Positions 44,854 through 52,401 of a stretch of DNA of 64,000 nucleotides are shown piece after piece (position 1 is the first letter of the stretch; each line of letters opens with the position of its first letter). This DNA comes from Paenibacillus camerounensis (GTDB taxonomy: Bacteria; Bacillota; Bacilli; Paenibacillales; Paenibacillaceae). The notes under the pieces are model-generated. The model was not told the DNA's origin and ran no database searches. It saw only the letters and a list, made by a program, of their open reading frames with translations. The stretch lies in assembly GCF_000723885.1 (NCBI RefSeq), contig NZ_CCDG010000078.1, positions 62,001 through 126,000 on the forward strand, in the 5' to 3' direction. The position numbers were made by a program, and so were the translations under genes.

Positions 44854-45524
44854 AGCCTCTTCACCGCCTTGTATCCGAGACCGCGCACAGATATGAGCTC
44901 AAACTCGGGGTACGCTTCAAAACGCTTCCGCAGCCGGTTAATATGCACATTCACAGTCGTATCTGCACTCTCATTGTCCATGCCCCAGATTTCGTCCATC
45001 AGCTGGATGCGTGTGAAAATCCGGTCGGGATAGGACAGCAGCTTGTAGAGCAGGTAAAATTCCTTTTGCGGCAGGGTCTGCCGTTCGTCATCGCGGGTCA
45101 CGGTAAGCGACTCATAATCCAGAATGACCTTACCGACCGTGAGCCTGCGGGCAGTGGCAATCTGAGAACGGCGCAGCAGTGCCTGAATCCGCAGCAGCAT
45201 TTCCTCCGTATCGACCGGCTTGGTCATATAATCATCGGTGCCCAGCCGGAAACCTTTTTTCTTATCTTCAGGAAGATGCTTGGCAGTCGCCATCAGAATC
45301 GGGATCTGGCTGTCGGCTGCCCTGACCTCTGAGGCAAAGGCATAGCCGTCCATATTGGGCATCATAATATCCAGAATAATCAGATCAATGTGCTGCTGCT
45401 CCAGTACATCCAGTGCTTTCTGGCCATCCTCGGCTGTAAAGACGTTGTAGCCTTCTCGCTTCAATACTGCTTCAAGCAGTCTTCTGACATGCTTATCATC
45501 TTCCGCCACAAGTATGCTGATCAT
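44850..45524 (-). CDS. OmpR-type response regulator
   Basis: A 224-residue regulator with a receiver domain (DD at 9-10, phospho-acceptor Asp52 in LIILDIMMP, Lys in TKPVDTEEM) and an OmpR winged helix (ESADTTVNVHINRLRKR). ATG 45524 has GGAGTGAG upstream; the extra N-terminal MRSEN in the longer frame seems unlikely. The kinase starts within its last codons. It is the first gene of the two-gene operon. Confidence 0.5.
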   Translation of the reverse strand: MISILVAEDDKHVRRLLEAVLKREGYNVFTAEDGQKALDVLEQQHIDLIILDIMMPNMDGYAFASEVRAADSQIPILMATAKHLPEDKKKGFRLGTDDYMTKPVDTEEMLLRIQALLRRSQIATARRLTVGKVILDYESLTVTRDDERQTLPQKEFYLLYKLLSYPDRIFTRIQLMDEIWGMDNESADTTVNVHINRLRKRFEAYPEFELISVRGLGYKAVKRL

Positions 45525-45667
45525 GTTCTCACTCCGCATCTAGGTTTGATTGCTTCAGTGAAATAGTATCATCTTTGAATCAGACCTAACAAGCTGCTGC
45601 ATAAAAATCAGCAATGCGCCTAAACCTATAGGGGTCAAATACTAGGTTCAAAGGAGATGCGTGCATT

Positions 45668-45838
45668 ATGGTTAAACAGACCAAGGCTACACCGGTAACG
45701 AAGGATAAGCCGGGAAAAAAAGATTCGGATGTCCTGCGGGCAGGCAAGCGTGAGCCGGAGTTTGCAGAAGAGCTTACAAGCAGTGATGTTGAATCTGCCT
45801 TCAAAAATCCGGTAACCGGCGAAGAACGTATGTACTAG
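45668..45838 (+). CDS. Small 56-residue charged protein
   Basis: A short open frame with ATG 45668 and stop 45836-45838, preceded by AAGGAG at 45650-45655 and followed at once by a terminator hairpin. It begins MVKQTKATPVTKDKPG and ends NPVTGEERMY, highly charged and without hydrophobic segment, so probably soluble and disordered. It lies alone between the two-component system and the TetR gene, in its own direction. I do not recognise it; its SD and terminator make it a likely real small protein. The true function is not known. Confidence 0.5.
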   Translation: MVKQTKATPVTKDKPGKKDSDVLRAGKREPEFAEELTSSDVESAFKNPVTGEERMY

Positions 45839-45848
45839 GAATGTTAAA

Positions 45849-45903
45849 AAAACAGCTGCAGGCCAGGACGCTGCTACTTCGGGTCCGGGGCTGTAGCTGT
45901 TTT
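45849..45903 (+). terminator. Terminator after 56-residue gene
   Basis: Arms AAAACAGCTGCAG (45849-45861) and CTGTAGCTGTTTT (45891-45903) pair with one G-U, and T runs occur on both strands, so it may also stop the TetR gene from the other side. Confidence 0.5.
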
Positions 45904-45929
45904 GTATAAACCGGAATCGGCAAAGGGTG

Positions 45930-46577
45930 TCACTGAATCTCTTCTGCACTCAGATGCTCAATCAACATCCCGGCAAAGCGGCGGGCCATCCGGATGTCCT
46001 TCAGACCGGCTTCCTCTTCCTTTCCGGCAGACCGGCATATTTTCTGCAGCAGGGCGATCATTGAGGTGAATATAAACTGGGCGATCTCCAGCGGAGCAGG
46101 GTCCTTCCGCAGCGAATGGTCATTCATCCCTGTCTCCAGCGCGTGCAATAGAAAATGCTGTTCCTTTTCACGGCTAATAAACGCTTCATACTTAGCTTTA
46201 AGAGCCGGGTCCGTTTCATAGGCCTCATAATGCAGATCAAACAGCAGAATGAACCGGATGTAACCCGGATAAGCAGCAGCATATTCAATCCATGCATTCA
46301 GCATTAAGATAAGCTGTTCTTTGCCGCTCATGCCGGCAGAAGACGCTTTATGAATAGATCCGGTCATATTCTCCAGAATTTCCACCTGTACCTCAAAGAC
46401 CAGCTCATCCATTGTCTGAAAATGCTTATAAAAGGTCACCCTGCTTATCCCTGCAAGGCTGCATATATCTTTAACGTTAACTTTGAGAAAGCTTTCTTTG
46501 ATAAAAAGCTCCTTTGCTGCTGCAATCAGGTCTTCACGGTTTTTGTTTTTGAGATTCATATGCCAGTTGTCAGTCAT
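45930..46577 (-). CDS. TetR-family transcriptional regulator
   Basis: A 215-residue repressor. Residues 10-60 hold the helix-turn-helix (DLIAAAKELFIKESFLKVNV, ICSLAGISRVTFYKHFQTMD). ATG 46577 overlaps the stop of the MFS gene by 8 bases; ATG 46559 is another option. Because it follows the exporter in one transcript, it is likely to repress its own operon by the operator at 47788-47823 and be released by an exported drug. The ligand is unknown. Confidence 0.5.
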   Translation of the reverse strand: MTDNWHMNLKNKNREDLIAAAKELFIKESFLKVNVKDICSLAGISRVTFYKHFQTMDELVFEVQVEILENMTGSIHKASSAGMSGKEQLILMLNAWIEYAAAYPGYIRFILLFDLHYEAYETDPALKAKYEAFISREKEQHFLLHALETGMNDHSLRKDPAPLEIAQFIFTSMIALLQKICRSAGKEEEAGLKDIRMARRFAGMLIEHLSAEEIQ

Positions 46578-47772
46578 GGGCAGCCGTCCGTTCCTGTTTA
46601 ATTATTGGTGCGCGAGCGGTTAAGAAGAGTGCAGACATCAGAATTATTGCTCCTAAAATGTAAGGCATATAGATGTGCCAGTCAAACAGCTGACCTGCAA
46701 TAACCGGACCGAGAATACTTCCGATGCTTGTATATGTCGTGGTCAAGCCGGCCGCATAGCCCTGGCGGTCCCCGGCAGAGTTGGCGATAAGAGTACTTAA
46801 TGTCGGCCTCATAAAAGCGTTAAAGGCAAAGAACAGGCCTGATACCAGCAGCAGGTACACCAGATTCACCTTAACAATCATAAGCAGCAGGGCGGCGGCT
46901 GTCATAACGAGTGAGATACGGATGAGCTTCATTTCGCCGAGCTTCTTGATGAACCGGTCAAGCAGCCACACCTGGACTACGATGCCAATCACAGCACCGA
47001 CGGTGATAAGAATAGATATTTGTGCTGCATCATAGCCGTACTTCTGTTCTACAAACAGCGCATATACCGTTTCATAGTTCATCAAGCCAAAGGTGATGAT
47101 CAGGATGAGCAGCAGGTACCCGAAATAAGAGGTTCGGAAGGAGCTCATAAGCATGCTGCGGATAGAATCCCGTGAGCCAGCCGGCTTAGCTTCTGTGCGC
47201 AAGGATTGGGGAAGTGTTTCAGGCATAAAGAAGCTGAGCAGCATCGCTATAAAGCCTAATCCTCCGGCAAAAAAATATGGAATCCGAATTCCGAGCTCTG
47301 CAATCAGCCCGCCTAGTCCCGGGCCAAGGACCATTCCCAGATTCATAGCAGCCCCCAGATACCCCATTCCTTTGGCACGGGTGTCCGGAGTGGTGATGTC
47401 GGCAACATAAGCCATATTAGCCGGAACCATAATACCGACTCCAATTCCGCCGATAAACCTGGCGATGTACAGAAGGGTCAGCGTGTCTCCGACAGCGAAC
47501 ATGAGATCGGACACAACAGTCAGCAGCAGCCCGGCAATCAGCATAGGCTTGCGGCCAAGACGGTCAGAAAGCTGGCCGCCAATTGGGGAGAATATAAATT
47601 GTGCCGCCCCAAAGGCGGCGATGAGATAGCCGGCAGCTGCTCCTGCAGCGTTGAACTGCTTCAGATATTCGGGAAGAATAGGGATGACCATACCTTGGCC
47701 CAGCAAAGCGATAAAGAGATTCAGCATTAAAATAAATAGCGGAAATTTGGCAGACTTGGATAAGCTGCTCAT
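46570..47772 (-). CDS. MFS multidrug exporter (DHA1 family)
   Basis: A 400-residue transporter with 12 helices. Motif A is GGQLSDRLGRKPMLIAG near residue 60 and motif C GLVLGPGLGGLIAELG-like (here MVLGPGLGGLIAELG), the pattern of drug/H+ antiporters such as NorA and Bmr. ATG 47772 has AGGGAGG on its strand. It is the first gene of a two-gene operon with tetR, and its promoter at 47824-47852 points into it. Confidence 0.5.
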   Translation of the reverse strand: MSSLSKSAKFPLFILMLNLFIALLGQGMVIPILPEYLKQFNAAGAAAGYLIAAFGAAQFIFSPIGGQLSDRLGRKPMLIAGLLLTVVSDLMFAVGDTLTLLYIARFIGGIGVGIMVPANMAYVADITTPDTRAKGMGYLGAAMNLGMVLGPGLGGLIAELGIRIPYFFAGGLGFIAMLLSFFMPETLPQSLRTEAKPAGSRDSIRSMLMSSFRTSYFGYLLLILIITFGLMNYETVYALFVEQKYGYDAAQISILITVGAVIGIVVQVWLLDRFIKKLGEMKLIRISLVMTAAALLLMIVKVNLVYLLLVSGLFFAFNAFMRPTLSTLIANSAGDRQGYAAGLTTTYTSIGSILGPVIAGQLFDWHIYMPYILGAIILMSALFLTARAPIIKQERTAAHD

Positions 47773-47787
47773 GTAGGAGCCTCCCTT

Positions 47788-47823
47788 GGTTTACACGGTG
47801 ATACTATTAACATAGTGTAAACC
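47788..47823. promoter_or_regulatory. Inverted repeat, candidate TetR operator
   Basis: Perfect 9-base arms GGTTTACAC (47788-47796) and GTGTAAACC (47815-47823), 18 bases apart, sit immediately after the -10 box of the MFS promoter, in the place where a repressor would block transcription. Confidence 0.5.
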
Positions 47824-47852
47824 ATAGTAAAGTATAAACCGGGAATTTTCAA
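47824..47852 (-). promoter_or_regulatory. SigA-type promoter of MFS-tetR operon
   Basis: On the minus strand, TTGAAA (47847-47852) and TACTAT (47824-47829) are 17 bases apart, 52 bases before the MFS start. Confidence 0.5.
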
Positions 47853-47956
47853 GATAGAAATTGGCGGTTAGGATGAATGGGGATTATAACAGGCCTGATC
47901 AGGGTAAACATTGTTAATTCATATGCAACCCAAAATACATGAACGGAGGCTGACAA

Positions 47957-49114
47957 ATGACACAACCGAACAGTAACACCGGAGCAGCAATTCTCGGAAT
48001 GGGTACGGCTCTGCCGCTGTATTCGATTGCACAGGCGGATGTAGCCGAGCTGATCGCCTCGTCACTGCAGGACAAGCCGGAGCTGGCCCGCTTCGCCAGG
48101 AGGGTATTCAGATCCTGTGGTGTGGAGAACCGGTATACCTGTGATGACAGCTATATCGGCACAGCGGAATCCTGCCGTTACTTGCCATCCGGAGACAGTA
48201 CGGATATTCCTACAACGGAAGAGCGGATGATCAAATATCAGCAGGAAGCGCCTCCCTTGGCTCTTGAAGCTGCCAAAAGATCGCTGCAGGACGCGGATCA
48301 GTCTCCAGGAGATATCACCCATCTGATTACTGTCAGCTGTACAGGACAATACCTGCCGGGGCTTGATGTGATGCTGATTCAAGAGCTGGGCCTGTCTCCG
48401 CGTGTGAACCGCCTTCCGTTACTATTTCAGGGCTGTGCGGCCGGACTAAAGGCAATCCAGATGGCCCGTGATGTTGTACTTGGGGCTCCCGGCTCCAGAG
48501 TGCTTGTTGTCTGCGTTGAGCTGTGTACGCTTCATTTTCAGCCGGTGAAGGAACGGGAAGCATTGTTTGCCGCGTCATTCTTCGGTGATGCTTCTGCTGC
48601 CTGTGTAATAGGTGAGCCGGAGGCACGCCACAAGCATTGTCTCAGTCTGGGCAAAGGCTATTCCGTGCTTCTCCCGGATTCTACAGCGGATATGACCTGG
48701 GAGGTAGGCAATACCGGCTTCGACCTCTACTTATCCCCGCGGATTCCGAAGCTGCTGGGAACCCATCTGGAATCGGAGCTCGGTCTGCTCCTTGGAGGGA
48801 ACCCGCTTCCGGATCTTTGGGCTATACATCCCGGCGGACGCGGGATCGTTGATTCTGTCCAGGGGGTTATGAGCCTTAGCGATGAACAGACCCGTTACAG
48901 CCGGGAGATCTTAAGAACAGCCGGTAATCTGTCTTCCGCCACCATTCTCTTTGTGCTTGAATCTATGCGCCGGGACATGCAGGCCCGGAATGAGACAGCG
49001 AAGGAAGGAGTTGCCATGGCCTTCGGACCGGGACTGACCGCTGAGCTTATGTCCTTCACCTATGTTCCTGCTTATACACCGTCTTATCAGGAGGCAGGCC
49101 ATGCCATTTTTTAG
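47957..49114 (+). CDS. Type III polyketide synthase
   Basis: A 385-residue chalcone synthase-like enzyme that extends an acyl-CoA or fatty-acyl starter with malonyl-CoA to form alkylpyrones or alkylresorcinols. The catalytic triad is visible: Cys160 in LLFQGCAAGL, His291 in AIHPGGRGIVD and Asn324 in TAGNLSSATI. Length is normal. GGAGG at 47944-47948 serves ATG 47957. It is followed by a methyltransferase (14-base overlap) and an FAD enzyme (4-base overlap), so the three form one pathway. The order resembles srsABC of Streptomyces griseus, which makes methylated phenolic lipids and quinones; product identity here is inferred. Confidence 0.5.
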   Translation: MTQPNSNTGAAILGMGTALPLYSIAQADVAELIASSLQDKPELARFARRVFRSCGVENRYTCDDSYIGTAESCRYLPSGDSTDIPTTEERMIKYQQEAPPLALEAAKRSLQDADQSPGDITHLITVSCTGQYLPGLDVMLIQELGLSPRVNRLPLLFQGCAAGLKAIQMARDVVLGAPGSRVLVVCVELCTLHFQPVKEREALFAASFFGDASAACVIGEPEARHKHCLSLGKGYSVLLPDSTADMTWEVGNTGFDLYLSPRIPKLLGTHLESELGLLLGGNPLPDLWAIHPGGRGIVDSVQGVMSLSDEQTRYSREILRTAGNLSSATILFVLESMRRDMQARNETAKEGVAMAFGPGLTAELMSFTYVPAYTPSYQEAGHAIF

Positions 49115-49826
49115 AGCTTTATCTGTCAGGGCCAAGGAAGATGAACTGATGGATGATTTCTCCATGGGCGGGGAGGAGCTTCGTGAAGCCCTGAAGCACT
49201 TGCGGCGGCTAAACCGGATATTTGCAGCACCCGGTCCGACGAAGGACGGGGTGGAGAAGCTCTGGCAGGCCATCGGGCGTCCGGATAAGCTGACAATTCT
49301 GGATGTTGGCGCCGGCTCTGGTGATGTGAATGTGAAGCTGCTGCAATGGGCGGATAAGCTGGGAATTAACCTGAGGATTACGCTGGTCGATATGACAGAG
49401 GAGGCCTGCGAGGAAGCCAGAAAGCTATTCCTTGATGAGCCGCGGGTAAATGTGATGCGGGCAGATCTGCAGGAGCTTACCGATGCCTCAGCGGATATTG
49501 TAACTGGCTCGCAGTTCGTGCATCATTTTGACGGGGAGCAGCTGGTGGATATGGTGGCACACATGCGGAGAGCGTCCAGATACGGTGTAGTTATCAATGA
49601 TATTCACCGGCATGCTGTATCCTATACGGCAGTGTGGGTGATGACCCGGATAATCTCGCGTAACCGGTACATCCGGCATGACGGGCCGCTGTCGGTTGCC
49701 AAGGGCTTCAAGAGCGAAGACTGGCAGGAGCTGAAGCATAAGCTTCAGGCAGATGCAATGACCTATACCTGGAAGCCGCTGTTCCGTTATTCAGTGGTAA
49801 TTCCTAAGCAGGTGAGCAGCCAATGA
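49101..49826 (+). CDS. SAM-dependent methyltransferase
   Basis: A 241-residue class I methyltransferase. Motif I is LDVGAGSGDVNVKLL near residue 75, and the acidic end of beta-2 is in LVDMTEEACEEA. ATG 49101 with AGGAGG just before it is chosen over 49062. It overlaps the polyketide synthase by 14 bases and the FAD gene by 4. It probably methylates the hydroxyl group of the polyketide. No membrane segment; two long helices near 150-170 may be membrane-associated. Confidence 0.5.
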   Translation: MPFFRALSVRAKEDELMDDFSMGGEELREALKHLRRLNRIFAAPGPTKDGVEKLWQAIGRPDKLTILDVGAGSGDVNVKLLQWADKLGINLRITLVDMTEEACEEARKLFLDEPRVNVMRADLQELTDASADIVTGSQFVHHFDGEQLVDMVAHMRRASRYGVVINDIHRHAVSYTAVWVMTRIISRNRYIRHDGPLSVAKGFKSEDWQELKHKLQADAMTYTWKPLFRYSVVIPKQVSSQ

Positions 49827-50974
49827 TACAGGAGATAGATGTTATTATAGCCGGAGCGGGTATTGCCGGCAGCAGCAGTGCCCTTCAGCTGGCGCGTCAG
49901 GGGCATCGTACCCTTCTGCTGGACCGCCAGGCATTTCCCCGGCACAAAACCTGCGGGGAGTTCATGTCCCCGGAGACAAAGGAAATGCTTGAGGTGCTGG
50001 GCATCAATCTTGGAAGCCGTACACCTGCCCCGGGTATTATGCATAACGCCTGCATCATTCTCCCCCACGGCGGGGAGATCAGTGCACCGCTGCCGGGAAA
50101 TGCAACGGGAATCAGCCGTTATGAGCTGGACCGGATTCTACATGAGAAAGCACAATCGGCCGGGGCCGAAATTGTAACTAAAGCCGTAGTCACCGGTATC
50201 CGTAAGCTTGACAATTATCAGTACGAGGTAGATACACGGCAGGGGGAAGGTAAAGTTACCTACCGTGCCCGAGCTGTTATCGGAGCCTACGGAACCAAGA
50301 AGCCGCGAGGTGTGGCCTCCGCCGCACAAGGAACCAGAGGTGAGACGGTCTATATCGGAATCAAATCCCATTACAGCGGGATAACCATTCCTGAACAGGT
50401 AGAGCTGTACTTCTGTGAGGGCGGTTACATCGGATTATCGCCGATCGAGGAGGGGAAGGTGAATGTTGCGGCACTGCTGACCCTGGACTCCGTTCAGGGA
50501 AGCGGCAAATCGGTTCTGGAAATATTGCAGACTGCAGCCCGGTCGAACCGCCGGCTGCACGATAGGCTGGCAGAGGGAACCCCTGTACCGGAAACTCAGG
50601 TCTCTATCGCCCCGTTACACTTGTCGGACACACCTGAACCTTGGTCGGAATTTCCGCATGTCGGTGATGCTATGCTGATGATCCCGCCGCTCTGCGGTGA
50701 CGGAATGTCGATCGCCTTACGCTCCTCCCTTATCTGCTCAGGCTGGACGGACCGGTATCTCAAAGGAAGGATCAGCTATGACGAATGGCAGACGGGGTAT
50801 TCAGCAGAAGCGGATAAAGAGTTCACCCGGCTGCTTAAGCGGGCCCGGAGAATTCAAAAGCTGGCCTTTGCGAGAACCAACCGTCTCTATCCCGGACTGG
50901 CCCGGATGTTCCCGGGACTGGCCAGGTATGTTGTCACAGCGACACGGTTGTCTGAAACCGGGATGGTCCGGTAA
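49823..50974 (+). CDS. FAD-dependent oxidoreductase (UbiH/geranylgeranyl reductase-like)
   Basis: A 383-residue flavoprotein. The N-terminal dinucleotide site is IIAGAGIAGSSSALQLARQG, followed by PRHKTCGEFMSPE, and the second FAD motif is GDAMLMIPPLCGDGMSIAL. These match the flavin monooxygenase and geranylgeranyl reductase group. As the last gene of the polyketide operon it likely oxidises or reduces the methylated lipid, for example to a quinone. It ends in a basic and hydrophobic tail that may contact membrane. A terminator follows. Confidence 0.5.
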   Translation: MIQEIDVIIAGAGIAGSSSALQLARQGHRTLLLDRQAFPRHKTCGEFMSPETKEMLEVLGINLGSRTPAPGIMHNACIILPHGGEISAPLPGNATGISRYELDRILHEKAQSAGAEIVTKAVVTGIRKLDNYQYEVDTRQGEGKVTYRARAVIGAYGTKKPRGVASAAQGTRGETVYIGIKSHYSGITIPEQVELYFCEGGYIGLSPIEEGKVNVAALLTLDSVQGSGKSVLEILQTAARSNRRLHDRLAEGTPVPETQVSIAPLHLSDTPEPWSEFPHVGDAMLMIPPLCGDGMSIALRSSLICSGWTDRYLKGRISYDEWQTGYSAEADKEFTRLLKRARRIQKLAFARTNRLYPGLARMFPGLARYVVTATRLSETGMVR

Positions 50975-50999
50975 AGAGTAGCCTTACAGCTTCATTAAG

Positions 51000-51020
51000 C
51001 CGCCCCAAAGGGCGGTTTTT
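51000..51020 (+). terminator. Terminator after polyketide operon
   Basis: Arms CCGCCC and GGGCGG with a CAAA loop, then TTTTT at 51016-51020. Confidence 0.5.
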
Positions 51021-51051
51021 GCATTGTATAGGAAATGATACAATGCAAAAA
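51016..51051. repeat. 14-base perfect inverted repeat
   Basis: Arms TTTTTGCATTGTAT (51016-51029) and ATACAATGCAAAAA (51038-51051) enclose 8 bases. It begins in the T run of the polyketide terminator. Its TGTAT/ATACA ends resemble the dyads within the tandem repeats that follow. No gene begins in it. Confidence 0.5.
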
Positions 51052-51092
51052 AAATGTGGATAACTCCGATGAAAAATAAAGGAGGAGTGGAT

Positions 51093-51122
51093 GTGAAGAA
51101 TCAGGAGACATGGAAGAAATGA
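51093..51122 (+). other. Nine-codon frame with strong Shine-Dalgarno
   Basis: GGAGGA at 51081-51086 leads to GTG 51093 and the frame reads MKNQETWKK before a stop at 51120-51122, 15 bases before the tandem repeats. It could be a leader peptide or the remaining start of a gene cut by the repeat array. Translation is unproven. Confidence 0.5.
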
Positions 51123-51136
51123 CCTGATACCAATCC

Positions 51137-51344
51137 CCAGTTTGCCCTCATGGTGGCCTAATGTATTCGTTTTTTCGCATACATTAGGCCAGTTTGCCCT
51201 CATGGTGGCCAAATGTATTCGTTTTTTCGCATACATTTGGCCAGTTTACCCTCATGGTGGCCAAATGTATTCGTTTTTTCGTATACATCTGGCCAGTTTA
51301 CCCTCATGGTGGCAGAATGTATTCGTTTTTTCGTATACATTAGG
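51137..51344. repeat. Four tandem 52-bp repeats, each with an internal dyad
   Basis: Copies lie at 51137-51188, 51189-51240, 51241-51292 and 51293-51344, each exactly 52 bases. Each has a common 5' part (CCAGTTT[GA]CCCTCATGGTGG) and a hairpin with arms like CCTAATGTAT and ATACATTAGG around TCG-TTTTTT-CG. Copies 1 and 2 differ at only two bases, T to A in one arm and A to T in the other, so pairing is kept. Since 52 is not a multiple of three, a repeated protein is not encoded. Function is unknown. Confidence 0.5.
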
Positions 51345-51425
51345 ACAGGGTATGTGCCTATATTCGCTATCTCAATACAGCTGCCAGAAGTCAGCAAATT
51401 AGGTTCTTAAGTACTCTATATATAG

Positions 51426-51459
51426 ATCCACCCTTCGGGTGGATTTGTTCTTGTCTTTT
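51426..51459 (+). terminator. Hairpin with T-rich tail after the repeat array
   Basis: Arms ATCCACCC (51426-51433) and GGGTGGAT (51437-51444) with a 3-base loop, then TTGTTCTTGTCTTTT. It looks like a terminator for whatever is transcribed across the 52-bp repeats. Confidence 0.5.
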
Positions 51460-51571
51460 ATTCAACATACACAATAATAAATTATTATATATAAATACAA
51501 ATATATTGAATAACGATAAAACACATGTTATTATACTGGCAACAGTAATGAAGTGAGGTGAACAGGCCGCA

Positions 51572-52354
51572 ATGTTCAGACCAGACAGGAATTCATACAT
51601 ACAAGTGCTGCATTTCGGCTATCATCAGGCCATGAGCTGCATTTTCCCTGTGGCGATTTTCGGAACCCTGGCGCTTTCCGGCACGATGAATCTCCCGTTT
51701 ATCCACCGCTATGATGCCATTCTGCTCGTCCTGCTTACCGTCCAGTACCTGATGTACCGCAGCGGACTGGAGACTGTTGACGAGATTAAGGTCATCTGTG
51801 TATTTCACATCATCGGTCTGCTGCTGGAAATATATAAGGTTAGGATGGGGTCCTGGGCTTACCCTGAGCCGGCCTTCAGCAAAATATTTGGTGTGCCGCT
51901 GTACAGCGGATTTATGTATGCGAGTGTCGCAAGCTTCATGTGCCAGATCTGGCGCAGGCTGAGAATGGATATGACCGGCTGGCCGGGACTGATTCCGGCA
52001 GGGCTATTAGGCGGAGCAATCTATCTGAACTTCTTTACCCACCATTACATAGCGGATTTCCGCTGGTGGCTGACCGGGCTTGTGCTGATCGTATTCTGGC
52101 GGACCTGGATCATTTACCGTGTACGCAGTGTTACCTACCGCATGCCGCTGACACTTGCTTTTGTAATCGTGGGCTTTTTTATCTGGCTGGCCGAGAATAT
52201 TGCAACGTTCTTTAACGCGTGGAAGTACCCGGATCAGGATCAGGCCTGGCAGATGGTCGGCTTCGGCAAAATCAGCTCCTGGTTTCTGCTGGTTATCATC
52301 AGTGTGATTATCGTTGCCCAGCTAAAACATGTGAAAGAAGGCAGGAACAGTTAA
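51572..52354 (+). CDS. DUF817 family membrane protein (YoaT-like)
   Basis: A 260-residue protein with about seven to eight helices, matching the DUF817 family represented by Bacillus YoaT. The characteristic central part is GSWAYPEPAFSKIFGVPLYSGFMY and the histidine pair in FFTHHYIADFRWW; acidic and aromatic residues in the membrane suggest an enzyme or transporter, but the function is unknown. ATG 51572 follows GAGGTGAA. Upstream is an AT-rich leader after the hairpin at 51426. It is not in the polyketide operon. Confidence 0.5.
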   Translation: MFRPDRNSYIQVLHFGYHQAMSCIFPVAIFGTLALSGTMNLPFIHRYDAILLVLLTVQYLMYRSGLETVDEIKVICVFHIIGLLLEIYKVRMGSWAYPEPAFSKIFGVPLYSGFMYASVASFMCQIWRRLRMDMTGWPGLIPAGLLGGAIYLNFFTHHYIADFRWWLTGLVLIVFWRTWIIYRVRSVTYRMPLTLAFVIVGFFIWLAENIATFFNAWKYPDQDQAWQMVGFGKISSWFLLVIISVIIVAQLKHVKEGRNS

Positions 52355-52377
52355 AAGCCTGCACATTAAGTGCAGGC
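52351..52377 (-). terminator. Terminator of CNNM-type gene 1
   Basis: Arms GCCTGCAC (52357-52364) and GTGCAGGC (52370-52377) with a 5-base loop; on the minus strand the stem is followed by TTTTAA. Confidence 0.5.
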
Positions 52378-52401
52378 TGGTATAACCATGTTCCATTCAT
52401 G

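Noticed and set aside
51137..51344. CRISPR array
   Set aside because: The whole 52-bp unit is repeated without unique spacers, and no cas gene is near.
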